Positions 9,096 to 18,516 of a DNA stretch of 64,000 bases are shown here, in pieces. The notes beneath the pieces were generated by a model. That model was not told where the DNA came from. It ran no database searches and saw only the letters and a list, made by a program, of their open reading frames with translations. The position numbers were made by a program, and so were the translations under genes. The stretch comes from CBFHMJ01 sp965656875 (lineage in GTDB: Bacteria; Pseudomonadota; Gammaproteobacteria; Enterobacterales; Alteromonadaceae), in assembly GCA_965656875.1 (NCBI GenBank), contig CBFHMJ010000015.1:91526-155525 (forward strand). The letters run 5' to 3'. Every line of letters begins with the position of its first letter. The first letter of the stretch is position 1.

Positions 9096-12000
9096 ATGTA
9101 TTCCTGGCTATTAGTTTTAATCGTCATTTCTTACATGGGCGTACTGTTTGCGGTCGCAAACTGGCGAGAAAAAGTATCGGGTCTTAGCCGAAAGTCTAAA
9201 ACGACAGATGCTGTTATTTATAGCCTTGGGTTGGCGGTCTACTGTACTTCATGGACATACTTCGGTGCGGTCGGCACGGCGGTTAATCAAGGGTGGTCTT
9301 TCCTCGCGATTTATCTGGGGCCAGTGTTATTACTGCTATTTGGTCGCGGTATATTGCTGAAAATTCTGGTCGTCAGTAATAAACATAATGTCACCTCAAT
9401 TGCGGATTTTGTCAGCGCCCGCTACGGTAAACGAAAGCTTATTTCTGTGATTGTAACCCTGGTGTCACTGTTTGCTGTGATCCCTTACATTGCTATTCAG
9501 CTGAAAGCAGTGACACTTGGCTATCAGGTTCTGGTACCTGGAAGTGGTGACGGTGCCGATGAAGTGGCACTTTTTAGCGCCGGAGTACTTGCCTTTTTCG
9601 CGATTTTATTCGGCACACGAAAGGTGAATCTGACGGAACAAAATCCCGGCATTATGGGGGCGGTGGCTTTTGAATCTATTTTTAAGCTGGTTGCACTGGT
9701 TGTGTTGGCGGTCGCTGTGTGGATTAATTTTTTTGGCGACTGGCAGACGTTTGTTGGCCATCTAAATACCTCAACACCATATCTGGCGCTGGATAGCCAT
9801 CAGGATTTCTTCTTTACCTTCTCATCAACGGATTTTATTACTCAAACGCTATTGGCCATGGCCGCTGTCATTTGCCTGCCTCGTCAGTTTCATGTGGCAG
9901 TGGTAGAAAATACCACGATAAGTCATTTGCGAACGGTCGCGTGGGTCTTCCCGTTATACCTTGGAATTATCAGTCTGGTTGTGATTCCTATTGCGCTGGC
10001 TGGCACGATGCAGTTTCCTGGAGGCGATGTCAGTCCTGACAGTTTTGTATTGAGCCTTCCAGAGCAAAATGGTTGGTCCTGGTTATCAATTCTGGTGTAT
10101 CTCGGCGGATTCTCTGCTGCAACGTCAATGATTATCGTTGCCACGTTAACGCTCAGTTCAATGGTGAGTAATGATGTGGTGATGCCACTGGTACTGAAAT
10201 CTCGTGCAGGGAAAAATCCCGGCCAGGATTTGTCTCACCTGATTATCTTTATACGTCGTGTCGTGATGATCATGGTGATGTTACTGGCGTGGTTGTTTTA
10301 CCGCACTATTGCCAGAAACTATGATTTAGCGGCCATGGGATTACTGGCCTTTGCGCTGGTTGCTCAGTTAGTACCCGCTATCATTGGAGGGCTGTACTGG
10401 CGGCGAGGTAATGCATACGGCGCTGGAGCCGGAATTCTGGTGGGTTCTTTTCTTTGGTTTTATACGCTGATGTTGCCAACGTTGGCGGATCTCAAATTAA
10501 TTGGTTCAGATATTGTTGAATATGGTCCGTGGCATATCGATATATTGAAGCCAACCTCGCTGTTTTCTATGGAGTTCAGTGATCTTACACATGGTGTTTT
10601 CTACAGCTTATTGATGAATACCGCTTGTTATGTGTTCGTTTCCTGGTTTACCCGCGTGCGTTTACTGGATCGCTTGCAGGCGGAAGCTTATGTTCGTCCA
10701 CAACGAGAGCAGATCCCACGAAATCTTGGGGTTCGACGCAATAATGTGGTGGTACGCGATATTTTAACCTTGATGGAACGGTTTATTGGCAGTAGTCGAA
10801 CAGAAACGCTGGTCAGAACATTTGTTCACGAACAGGGGGAAGCGCTGGACCCGGATAAGCCGCCAAAGCCGCCGTTCGTACAGTTTGTGGAGCGTGAATT
10901 AGCGGGGGTCATCGGTTCGTCGTCTGCTCGGGCAATGATCGATGCTGCAATAGAAGGAAAACAACTTGAACTGGAGCAAGTGGTTAACTTTTTTGATGAT
11001 ACCACTCAGGCAGTGCAATTCAGTCAGGAAGTCCTGTTTTCCACGCTCGAACATTTGAGCCAGGGCGTTAGCGTAATTGATAAAGATCTTAAGTTGGTGG
11101 CCTGGAACAAACGTTATCTTGAGATGTTCGAGTACCCTGAAGGCATGATTCGGGTCGGACGTCCGGTAGAAGATCTGGTTCGTCTCAATGCTGAAAAAGG
11201 TGAATGTGGTCCGGGTGATGTGGATCAGCATGTTGCCAGACGAATGGCACACATGAAGCGAGGAACGCCCTACGTTTTCAGGCGTCATCGGGCAGATGGC
11301 AAAGTCTATGAAATGAATGGTAATCCGATTCCGGGTGGGGGCTTTGTGACCAGTTTCTCTGATATCACTGAATATGTTCAGGCATGCAAAGAACTGGAAG
11401 AATCCAGAGCGCATCTGGAGACTCGGGTGGAAGAACGGACGCAAACCATTATGGAAATGAACAGTGAGTTACTGAAAGAAATTCAGAAACGCGCTGAGGG
11501 TGAAGAGTTACTGCGCCAGGCAAAAGCTGAAGCCGATTCAGCAAATGCCAGCAAAAGCCGTTTTCTGGCGCTGGCCAGTCACGATATTTTGCAGCCTCTC
11601 AATGCTGCCCGCTTATATACGTCGGCACTTCATAGCTGTGATGAAGACGACCGTCGAAAACAGTTGGTGAACCAACTGGATAATTCACTGGCTGCAACCG
11701 AAGATCTAATCTCCACCTTGCTGCAAATCGCTAAGTTAGATGACGGCGCAATGAAACCGGAGCTGGCTGCGATTGATTTAAATCCCTTTATTAAAAATCT
11801 GGCCGATGAATTTGGCATCATTGCTGAGCAGAAAGGCCTGGCATTACATTGGGTGGCAACAAGCTGCAAAGTTACCAGCGATCCACTGCATTTGCGCCGG
11901 ATTGTGCAGAATCTTTTGGCTAATGCCGTGAAATACACTGACAGCGGAAAAGTTTTGTTAGGCGTTCGCCATCGTAAAGGATTTGTTGAGATCCAGGTTT

Positions 12001-12647
12001 GGGATACTGGACCTGGTATTCCTGAAGTGGATCAAACGCGAATCTTTGATGACTTTTATCGGATTGAAAATCAAGTTCAGGGTAAGGAAGGTGTTGGTCT
12101 TGGATTGGGCGTCACAAATCGACTGGCAAAATTGTTAGCGCATGAACTTCGAGTTTCCTCGGTGCCGGGTCATGGTGCAATGTTTTCTGTTCGAGTGCCG
12201 GTGTCAACGGCAGTGGTGATGCCTCGCGTCAGAAGTCCTCATGCAATCAGAGGATTGAAAACCAGTGGCTTACATATTGTTTGTGTCGATGATGACAGGC
12301 GAAATCTGGATGCGCTGGCAGCACAACTACACCAATGGCAGATTGATGAGGTGAGCACATTCTTTGATATACAGGCTTCTCTGGATTTTGCGGCGGAGAA
12401 TGAAGCGCCCGATTTGTTGATTCTGGATTATCAGCTGAGTAAAGAAATGAATGGTATAGAACTGTATATGATGCTTAAAGAGCAATGGGACAGGAATGTA
12501 CCTGCTATTCTGATATCGGCGAATCAAGAGCAGAGTTTACTGCAACAGGCTAAAAGTGCCGGAATGATTTTTATTGCGAAACCGGTTAAACCCGCGCCGT
12601 TGCGGAGTGCGATTAATTCGTTTGCCACTCGGTTTGCTAAAAAATAG
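9096..12647 (+). CDS. SSS-domain PAS hybrid histidine kinase/response regulator (CrbS/MxtR type)
   Basis: 1183-aa membrane sensor. Order: sodium:solute symporter-like domain with many membrane segments (about 1-480), linker, PAS domain (about 640-770, YEMNGNPIPGGGFVTSFSDITEY), coiled coil, dimerisation domain with H829 in SRFLALASHDILQPL, ATPase domain with the N box (NLLANAVKYT), G1 (DTGPGIP) and G2 (GLGLG), and a C-terminal receiver with phosphoacceptor D1111 in LILDYQL and lysine in AKPVKP. Proteins of this build (Vibrio CrbS, Pseudomonas MxtR) control acetate utilisation with a LuxR-type partner. Its position opposite the acetate-type symporter supports the same role. The partner regulator is not in the window. 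Confidence 0.93.
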   Translation: MYSWLLVLIVISYMGVLFAVANWREKVSGLSRKSKTTDAVIYSLGLAVYCTSWTYFGAVGTAVNQGWSFLAIYLGPVLLLLFGRGILLKILVVSNKHNVTSIADFVSARYGKRKLISVIVTLVSLFAVIPYIAIQLKAVTLGYQVLVPGSGDGADEVALFSAGVLAFFAILFGTRKVNLTEQNPGIMGAVAFESIFKLVALVVLAVAVWINFFGDWQTFVGHLNTSTPYLALDSHQDFFFTFSSTDFITQTLLAMAAVICLPRQFHVAVVENTTISHLRTVAWVFPLYLGIISLVVIPIALAGTMQFPGGDVSPDSFVLSLPEQNGWSWLSILVYLGGFSAATSMIIVATLTLSSMVSNDVVMPLVLKSRAGKNPGQDLSHLIIFIRRVVMIMVMLLAWLFYRTIARNYDLAAMGLLAFALVAQLVPAIIGGLYWRRGNAYGAGAGILVGSFLWFYTLMLPTLADLKLIGSDIVEYGPWHIDILKPTSLFSMEFSDLTHGVFYSLLMNTACYVFVSWFTRVRLLDRLQAEAYVRPQREQIPRNLGVRRNNVVVRDILTLMERFIGSSRTETLVRTFVHEQGEALDPDKPPKPPFVQFVERELAGVIGSSSARAMIDAAIEGKQLELEQVVNFFDDTTQAVQFSQEVLFSTLEHLSQGVSVIDKDLKLVAWNKRYLEMFEYPEGMIRVGRPVEDLVRLNAEKGECGPGDVDQHVARRMAHMKRGTPYVFRRHRADGKVYEMNGNPIPGGGFVTSFSDITEYVQACKELEESRAHLETRVEERTQTIMEMNSELLKEIQKRAEGEELLRQAKAEADSANASKSRFLALASHDILQPLNAARLYTSALHSCDEDDRRKQLVNQLDNSLAATEDLISTLLQIAKLDDGAMKPELAAIDLNPFIKNLADEFGIIAEQKGLALHWVATSCKVTSDPLHLRRIVQNLLANAVKYTDSGKVLLGVRHRKGFVEIQVWDTGPGIPEVDQTRIFDDFYRIENQVQGKEGVGLGLGVTNRLAKLLAHELRVSSVPGHGAMFSVRVPVSTAVVMPRVRSPHAIRGLKTSGLHIVCVDDDRRNLDALAAQLHQWQIDEVSTFFDIQASLDFAAENEAPDLLILDYQLSKEMNGIELYMMLKEQWDRNVPAILISANQEQSLLQQAKSAGMIFIAKPVKPAPLRSAINSFATRFAKK

Positions 12648-12669
12648 TGTCAGTCAATTTAGAGGGTGG

Positions 12670-13119
12670 TTAACTACCGGTGCTACCTGATTGCTTCGGT
12701 TTATCCGGATCACCCTCCATTAATGCCAGCATCTGATCGGTATAGGCCATGATTTGAGATTGAATCTGACGCATCATTCTCGTCTTCTGGTCTTTATCCA
12801 TATTACTGTTGGCAACAGTCTGCAATTGCTCCTGAAGCTCTTTGATTTTTTCTTTTAACTCCCTTATTCGCCGTTCTCTTGGCGTTTCATTGCTCTCTTC
12901 AGATTCTTCAGTTTTTTTCGCTTGCGGGCTCATTTTTTGAAGTGCTTCACGCGACAAGGTCAGTTTATCTGCTTGTAGTTGTTCGATAGTTTTGGATTCT
13001 GTTGTCGCAGGCGTATTGCTGTCTGCGTCTTGCTGTGCGGTGTGCTGGATGTGCGGAGAGTGACCAGTCATGACACTGACTGACGTATTATCGATGCTAT
13101 CTCTGGAAGTAATATTCAT
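12670..13119 (-). CDS. FlxA-like coiled-coil protein
   Basis: 149-aa hydrophilic protein from the ATG at 13119; a TTG four codons upstream is a weaker alternative. The N-terminal half is polar and low in structure. Residues of the second half (ERRIRELKEKIKELQEQLQ, then a region of M/Q-rich helices ending in ALMEG) form a strong coiled coil resembling FlxA-like proteins. No signal peptide or membrane segment. It converges with the hybrid kinase (22 nt apart). Function unknown. Confidence 0.65.
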   Translation of the reverse strand: MNITSRDSIDNTSVSVMTGHSPHIQHTAQQDADSNTPATTESKTIEQLQADKLTLSREALQKMSPQAKKTEESEESNETPRERRIRELKEKIKELQEQLQTVANSNMDKDQKTRMMRQIQSQIMAYTDQMLALMEGDPDKPKQSGSTGS

Positions 13120-13199
13120 GATGCCACGCAAAAACTAGAGCAATATGCGTTTGTTATCGGCATGACATGACAAAGATTTAGCGGGAATTGACATGAAAT

Positions 13200-13224
13200 A
13201 AGCTCTGACATTGTGTCAGAGCTT
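13200..13224 (-). terminator. hairpin terminator of the subtilase gene
   Basis: Perfect 11-bp stem AAGCTCTGACA/TGTCAGAGCTT with a 3-nt loop, located 43 nt past the stop of the minus-strand peptidase. The following T tract on the minus strand is short (TTATTTC), so termination efficiency is uncertain. Confidence 0.55.
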
Positions 13225-13267
13225 ATTTACTGAGTATTGCTTGTATTAATTGACTGAAATGTTGTGA

Positions 13268-14833
13268 TTAGTTACCAGCACAACCATTGGCAGTCAGGTA
13301 ATCATTTGCAGCTTTTGCTTTAACGATACCGTAGCCGAAGTATACATCGTGACCTGCAGCACCCTGGTCGTCAGCGGTAGCTTTAAGCGCATTACGAATA
13401 TCTGTACCAGTACACTGAGGATGGTGTGACCATACTAGCGCTGCTACACCTGATACACCCGGCGTTGCCATTGACGTACCATCCATAAATCCGTAATCGC
13501 TGGTAGTGATTTCTACAGAAGCTGATGATGAAGATACCAGTGCTGCACGATCTTCCAGTGCAGTACCAACCGCAGGGATACTCGTTGTATTTGTGTCACC
13601 TAATGTGCCGAATAACATGCCTGCTTCGTTGTTGATAATGATTGCACCAATACCACCAGACGCTTCACAGTTTGCAACTTTATCGTGGAAAGAAATGTTA
13701 CCGCGATCGATAACACAGATGTTTCCATTTGCACCAGCATCAGTTGCCTCAGCAGTACCCATGAAGTATGTATTACCAGATACAGAACCGTGATTTTCCA
13801 TTGCCGATGAAGCAACAGCTGCGCCATCAGATGATAGTGATGATGCTGTAGCCATATCAGCCGGGTAGGTTGAAAGTGTGCCAACACCACCTGCTGTTAC
13901 TTCAACACAAATTGTGTCATCAGTAGTCGTCTTTTTGCCTTTACCCGTTGTACAAGATGGGAATTGAGAGAAATCTGCAATGTTATTGTCAGCATCGTTT
14001 GCACCAACCATCATGACTGAAGAGTAACCAGCTGGATAAGAACGAACGGAATTGCCATCGTTACCCGCAGCTGCAACTACCAGGCCGCCAGCATTGGTGA
14101 ATGCTTCAAAAGCATTTGATTCAGTTCTGTTCGAACGACCACCACCAAGGCTCATGCTGATAATGTTAGCGCCAGCGGCATCACACAAGTCTGCAGCGTG
14201 AGCTAAATCAGATGAATAGCCCCAGCCTGAAGCATTGAATACTTTAATAATGTGCATGTCTACGCCCGGTGCCATACCAACAACACCTACATTATTGTCA
14301 GCCGCACCAATTGTACCCGCTACGTGAGTACCGTGTGGGCCACCGTGCTCATCCCAGTTACCAGTACCAGAATCATTGTCACCTGTGATAGTTGCCCAGT
14401 TGAAATCCTGATTTGAGCGGTCAAGGCCTGAATCAATAACACAAACCTTCATACCCGCATTGGTGTTTAGTGTTAACTGATCTGCTTGTGACTGAGCGAT
14501 AGCGTAAGGAGTAACCTGAGTGGTCATTGGATTTCCTGCGCTGTCGCTGTATACCGACAAAGGCACGCGTCTAACGTCTTCTTCGACTAATTTAACGTGA
14601 GGGTTTTTAAGAATGCCTTTGACTTGATCAAGTGATTTACCTTCAAATGTTGCTGAGATAAAACCTTTGCCATCAATGTGAATCTGACCACCAGATTGTT
14701 TTGCGATTGCTTTTACAATGCCTTTGCCTTTGTTATCGACCTGGATAACGTAACGGTTGTCCTCTGCCTGAGCTGCGAAGCTTGAAGCAATTGCTAAAGA
14801 AACAAGTGAAGTGGCAAATTTGCGTAATGTCAT
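13268..14833 (-). CDS. secreted S8 family subtilisin-like serine peptidase with PA domain
   Basis: 521 aa. Signal peptide (residues 1-23, ending AAQAED), an I9-like propeptide (about 27-90, RYVIQVDNKGKGIV...), then the S8 domain with the full triad: D134 (VIDSG), H167 (PHGTHVAG) and S454 (DGTSMATPG), plus oxyanion N258 (AAGND). A protease-associated (PA) insertion lies between about 310 and 435 (GNICVIDRGNISFHDKV...). It resembles Vibrio/Shewanella extracellular proteases and is a likely cargo of the T2SS encoded in this window. It has no GlyGly-CTERM tail, unlike the larger subtilase at 36895. Confidence 0.95.
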   Translation of the reverse strand: MTLRKFATSLVSLAIASSFAAQAEDNRYVIQVDNKGKGIVKAIAKQSGGQIHIDGKGFISATFEGKSLDQVKGILKNPHVKLVEEDVRRVPLSVYSDSAGNPMTTQVTPYAIAQSQADQLTLNTNAGMKVCVIDSGLDRSNQDFNWATITGDNDSGTGNWDEHGGPHGTHVAGTIGAADNNVGVVGMAPGVDMHIIKVFNASGWGYSSDLAHAADLCDAAGANIISMSLGGGRSNRTESNAFEAFTNAGGLVVAAAGNDGNSVRSYPAGYSSVMMVGANDADNNIADFSQFPSCTTGKGKKTTTDDTICVEVTAGGVGTLSTYPADMATASSLSSDGAAVASSAMENHGSVSGNTYFMGTAEATDAGANGNICVIDRGNISFHDKVANCEASGGIGAIIINNEAGMLFGTLGDTNTTSIPAVGTALEDRAALVSSSSASVEITTSDYGFMDGTSMATPGVSGVAALVWSHHPQCTGTDIRNALKATADDQGAAGHDVYFGYGIVKAKAANDYLTANGCAGN

Positions 14834-15238
14834 TCTGAAACTCCGATATGTAGTAGTTGCTGTTATTTACAGCTAATGATTTTTGTTTTTTATAATTATT
14901 TATTTTTTAGTCTGAATACGTTTTGTATCCATTGACAGGAATATTGTCAGATTCAGGCATAGTAAACTGGTAATTTTCGGACTTTATTTCGCATTAATGC
15001 GACAAATTGACGTATTAATAAGATGAAGGTTATAGACTAGTTGGACCAGTTGAAGGTTGTTAAAATAGTCTCAGATACTAATTAATTAGAATTGAGATTA
15101 CTTCGCCTTCATATGTAAATAACTTATTTACAAAGGTATTTTTGATTTAACAGCGCTAGAATTACATACTGATGTAACGTATCACTACTTAGCAAATGAT
15201 AATTAGGTACGAAATTGGCTTAATAAAGGAAAAAACGA
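14834..15238. other. intergenic region between the subtilase and creA
   Basis: 405 nt, strongly AT-rich, between two divergently transcribed genes. Promoters for both are expected here; I see no clear consensus pair, operator or RNA structure that I would defend. Confidence 0.4.
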
Positions 15239-15709
15239 ATGATTAAAAAAATTGCAGGACTAATATTGATACTGCCATTGCTAACTGCATGTGATAGCAA
15301 TGAGGTTGGTGACGTATCGCTCGGGTTACTGACGACAAAAGATATCAAAATCGATAGTTTAGTTGACCCGGTCGTCACTGGCGTTACTTGTCATATCTCC
15401 AGTATTGAAGCTGATCTCGACTTTGCTGATCCGTCGGATATGGGCATTGCATGTCGCCAAACCGGGCCGATTACCGCAGCGATGTTAGCTGGTATTGATA
15501 AGTCTAAAAGTGGCGAAGTGGTTTTTAAAAAGAGTAAAAGCATTTTATTCAAGAGCCTGAAAATCAGACGTATCTATGATGCGGGAAATCAGACCTTGTT
15601 ATACGTGGCCTATAGCACCAAGGAAATTAAAGGCAGCTATAAACATAGTTTGTCTACTGTGCCGCTGTGGGGCACTGATGGATATAACGCCTCAAAGCCA
15701 GCGTCCTGA
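15239..15709 (+). CDS. creA: CreA family protein, predicted lipoprotein
   Basis: 156-aa CreA-family protein. Recognisable core: VTGVTCHISS, the GIACRQTGPI segment and GEVVFKKSKSILFKSLKIRRIYDA, closely following the E. coli CreA pattern. The N-terminus carries a lipobox (LLTAC), so the mature protein should be lipid-anchored at C18; E. coli CreA has an ordinary signal peptide. Function of CreA is unknown. A terminator separates it from the downstream two-component genes. Confidence 0.88.
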   Translation: MIKKIAGLILILPLLTACDSNEVGDVSLGLLTTKDIKIDSLVDPVVTGVTCHISSIEADLDFADPSDMGIACRQTGPITAAMLAGIDKSKSGEVVFKKSKSILFKSLKIRRIYDAGNQTLLYVAYSTKEIKGSYKHSLSTVPLWGTDGYNASKPAS

Positions 15710-15720
15710 TCACTTTTCTG

Positions 15721-15750
15721 AAATGAGGTGAAGGATTTTCACCTCATTTT
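15721..15750 (+). terminator. rho-independent terminator after creA
   Basis: 12-bp perfect stem AAATGAGGTGAA/TTCACCTCATTT with a 5-nt loop and a short T run, 12 nt after the creA stop. It indicates that creA and the following regulator are separate transcription units, or at least partially uncoupled. Confidence 0.75.
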
Positions 15751-15806
15751 GACCTGCTCGTGATGGAATGGCACAAATGAGTCAATCCGTCGTAAGAGAA
15801 ATGTTC

Positions 15807-16490
15807 ATGTCTCAGATTAATGTCTTACTGATTGAAGATAATCAGCATATTGCCCGCCAGTTAACCGAGTTTCTCGAAGGAAAAGGAATCATTGTTGATT
15901 ACGCGGCTAATGGTGAAACGGGTGTCAGGCTGGCATTATCTGGCCAGGCTGATGTCATCATTCTTGATGTGAACTTGCCAGATATTAATGGCTTCACTGT
16001 ATGCCAACGAATAAAGCAACAAGCGATTCGGGATATTCCGATTTTAATGTTGACGGCTCGAGATGCGATTGATGATAAAGCTGAAGGTTTTGGCGCAGGT
16101 GCTGATGACTACCTGACTAAGCCGTTTGATATTCGTGAGTTGTCCTTCCGTATTGATGCATTGATGCGTCGTCCTACATTACATACCAGCCATACGATAA
16201 CGATAGGCGAATTAAAAATAGACCGACGCGCTCAAACGGCGAAACGGGCAGGGCAGGATCTTTCATTAACGTTGACGGCTTACAATATTTTGTTGGCACT
16301 GGCGCAAGCCTGGCCGAATCCTGTTAGCCGTTCAAAGCTGACAGAACAATTGTGGGGAGATAATCCACCCGATTCCGATTCTCTTAAATCACACATCTAT
16401 AGTCTGCGCCAGGCAGTCGACAAACCTTTCAAAACACCCTTAATTAAAACCTTGACGAATATTGGCTACAAAATCGATGTTGGTCAGTAG
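15807..16490 (+). CDS. OmpR/PhoB-family response regulator
   Basis: Receiver plus winged-helix DNA-binding protein of 227 aa from the preferred ATG (15807, AAGAGA ribosome site about 9 nt upstream); in-frame ATGs at 15768 and 15801 are possible. Receiver: acidic pair in IEDN, phosphoacceptor D54 in IILDVNLPD, and lysine in LTKPF. The C-terminal wHTH ends with SLKSHIYSLRQAVDKP and LTNIGYKI. It is followed after 8 nt by its cognate kinase. Target genes are unknown; it is not convincingly CreB. Confidence 0.93.
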   Translation: MSQINVLLIEDNQHIARQLTEFLEGKGIIVDYAANGETGVRLALSGQADVIILDVNLPDINGFTVCQRIKQQAIRDIPILMLTARDAIDDKAEGFGAGADDYLTKPFDIRELSFRIDALMRRPTLHTSHTITIGELKIDRRAQTAKRAGQDLSLTLTAYNILLALAQAWPNPVSRSKLTEQLWGDNPPDSDSLKSHIYSLRQAVDKPFKTPLIKTLTNIGYKIDVGQ

Positions 16491-16498
16491 GTATTCTG

Positions 16499-17746
16499 AT
16501 GACGTTTAAACGTGTTTCACATCGAGTTTTTTTCTATTTTTCAATTCTGACGACGTTTCTGTCGATGTTCTTTGTTGGTTTAGCGGCGATCATTGGTTAT
16601 GTGGTGGAAGACGAAGTAATTAATAATCTATTGCGTAAAGAAGCTGCGCATATTACTGATGTCTATCACAAGACGGGAAAAATCGTTCAACCGGGCTTGC
16701 GTGATTTTGTGGTTTACCCGCATCCACAGGCGTTACCAGATGAGCTGCTAAGCCCCGTTAGTATAAATACGAAAGATAGTGAAATGACGACCGGTGATGG
16801 TCGCTATTTCCACTTCAGATACATTGAAGTTGGACGCGAGCAACCTTTAGTGTTAATTGCTGAGGTCTCAGACTTGTTGACGGTTTCTCAAATCAAGACC
16901 GATATCGCAATCATCGTTTTAATCATTTTTGTTATCGCGTCTGGTATATCGATTTGGTTGACTTACAAAGTGGCATCAAAGACGACCAGCCCTTTAGTTC
17001 AACTGGTCGCAGATATTAAGGCGGCAGAACAAAACCCGGTGGATGCAACGTTTTCTGCGGTTCAGCTTCAGGATGAAATAGGTTATTTCGCCCGAACCAT
17101 TCAACAGGCTTTATCCAGACAATATGCCGCATTGCAGCGAGAACAGGATTTTACCCGTGATGTAAGCCATGAGCTTCGAACCCCTGTAACGTTATTGAAA
17201 AATCTGGTGGAGCTTCAGCAAATCAGACCGTTGACGGAAGACGACAATCAGCTAATGGCAGATAACATTGGGCAACTGGAAGCCATCATTCATGTGTTAC
17301 TGGCGCTAGTCAGAGAATCATCCATTGAAAAGCAATCATTTAAACTGGATGCCGTTATTGAAGAAAGCGTGTTAGCAAGTTGGTCGATATTTGAAACTCG
17401 GGCAATCGAGGTCGATGTTAAGAGTGAATCGGGCTTGTACATCACTGCCAGCCCAACGTTGACGAGATTATTATTGGATAATCTGATTCAGAATGCTGTT
17501 AAGCACGGTGATGCTGGGAAAATTACCATGGAGGCAAGGTCACATCATATTAGAATTTTAAATTCAGGAATCGGTTCAACCGTTACAGAAGTTGCGGATA
17601 AACTGACACAGCGAGGAGCCAGGCGTGAACAAAGTGATGGTATTGGTCAGGGGCTTTACCTGGTGAAGCGAATTGTTGAGGCGTCCGGTTGGTCATTGCA
17701 GATCAATCAGACTGAAAATGAATTCATTGTCACGATTGTATTCTGA
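16499..17746 (+). CDS. sensor histidine kinase
   Basis: 415-aa transmembrane kinase. Two membrane segments (about 10-35 and 135-157) enclose a periplasmic sensor of about 100 residues; then HAMP-like linker and the HisKA domain with H224 in DVSHELRTPV, followed by a HATPase with N box (LLDNLIQNAVKHG) and GIGQGLYLVKRIVEASGW. The G1 box is degenerate (ILNSGIG rather than DxGxG), as in some compact kinases. It forms an operon with the response regulator 8 nt upstream. The stimulus is unknown. Confidence 0.92.
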   Translation: MTFKRVSHRVFFYFSILTTFLSMFFVGLAAIIGYVVEDEVINNLLRKEAAHITDVYHKTGKIVQPGLRDFVVYPHPQALPDELLSPVSINTKDSEMTTGDGRYFHFRYIEVGREQPLVLIAEVSDLLTVSQIKTDIAIIVLIIFVIASGISIWLTYKVASKTTSPLVQLVADIKAAEQNPVDATFSAVQLQDEIGYFARTIQQALSRQYAALQREQDFTRDVSHELRTPVTLLKNLVELQQIRPLTEDDNQLMADNIGQLEAIIHVLLALVRESSIEKQSFKLDAVIEESVLASWSIFETRAIEVDVKSESGLYITASPTLTRLLLDNLIQNAVKHGDAGKITMEARSHHIRILNSGIGSTVTEVADKLTQRGARREQSDGIGQGLYLVKRIVEASGWSLQINQTENEFIVTIVF

Positions 17747-17786
17747 GAGATGTTAGCGTGTGAGACGAACGACACAGCCGGTTCTT

Positions 17787-18278
17787 CTATAACATCAACT
17801 GCCAGTAACCCACATCAATCCACTGATTAAACTTAAAGCCAACCTCTTTGTAATGGCCTACTTTATTCATTCCAAATTTTTCGTGTAGTGCAGCACTACC
17901 ATCGTTTGGTAGTGATACAACCGCAATAAGACTATGGAAGCCTCTTTCCTTAAGTATTGGAAATAATTCGGCGTACAGCGTTGAACCAACGCCTTTCCCT
18001 TCTCCGCCCGGCGCAAGATAAACCGTTACTTCAGCGACAAAGCGATAAGAAAAACGTTCTTTCCACTGAGTTCCATATGCATAACCCAGAATTTCACCAT
18101 TGTCAGATTCCGCGACTAACCAGGGATAACCATCCTCGCAGGTTTTATTAATTCTTTGCTGCATATCACCGACGGACATCAGTTCTTCTTCAAATGTCGC
18201 GATAGAGTGCGCGATGTAGTGATTGTAGATGGAATTAATTGCCTCAGCATCGAGCGCCGTAACGGGTCTGATAATCAT
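17787..18278 (-). CDS. GNAT N-acetyltransferase, phosphinothricin-acetyltransferase-like
   Basis: 163-aa acetyl-CoA-dependent transferase. Seen: IRPVTALDAEAINSIYNHYI at the N-terminus, FEEELMSVGDM, the acetyl-CoA loop region GEGKGVGSTLYAELF, and LIAVVSLPNDGSAALHEKFG, followed by VGFKFNQWIDVGYWQ. This matches the Pat/MnaT (YncA) subgroup that acetylates amino-acid-like compounds such as methionine sulfone or phosphinothricin. Converges with the histidine kinase. Substrate in this organism not known. Confidence 0.9.
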   Translation of the reverse strand: MIIRPVTALDAEAINSIYNHYIAHSIATFEEELMSVGDMQQRINKTCEDGYPWLVAESDNGEILGYAYGTQWKERFSYRFVAEVTVYLAPGGEGKGVGSTLYAELFPILKERGFHSLIAVVSLPNDGSAALHEKFGMNKVGHYKEVGFKFNQWIDVGYWQLML

Positions 18279-18516
18279 AATAAAAACTGCTGTTTATAGA
18301 AATTATCAAGGTTATAGCACACAACAATGCACCTTTGTTGCCCATTTTGACCTCAATTTCACGTGAGCCTGATTATTGTGAAAGCAACCAGAGCGCGCTG
18401 AACTTTGCTGGTGGATTTTGCAGCAGTTTGTCGCGTGTTTATACAAGGCTTCAGGTTGCGCTGTGTCGTTATTCTACATAAGCAGGCTGAAACGCTCTAA
18501 AAACAGGAGGAACCTC

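Noticed and set aside
15807..17746. Assignment of the two-component pair as CreB/CreC
   Set aside because: Next to creA, but a terminator intervenes and neither protein shows the CreB/CreC sequence pattern; only generic family labels are justified.
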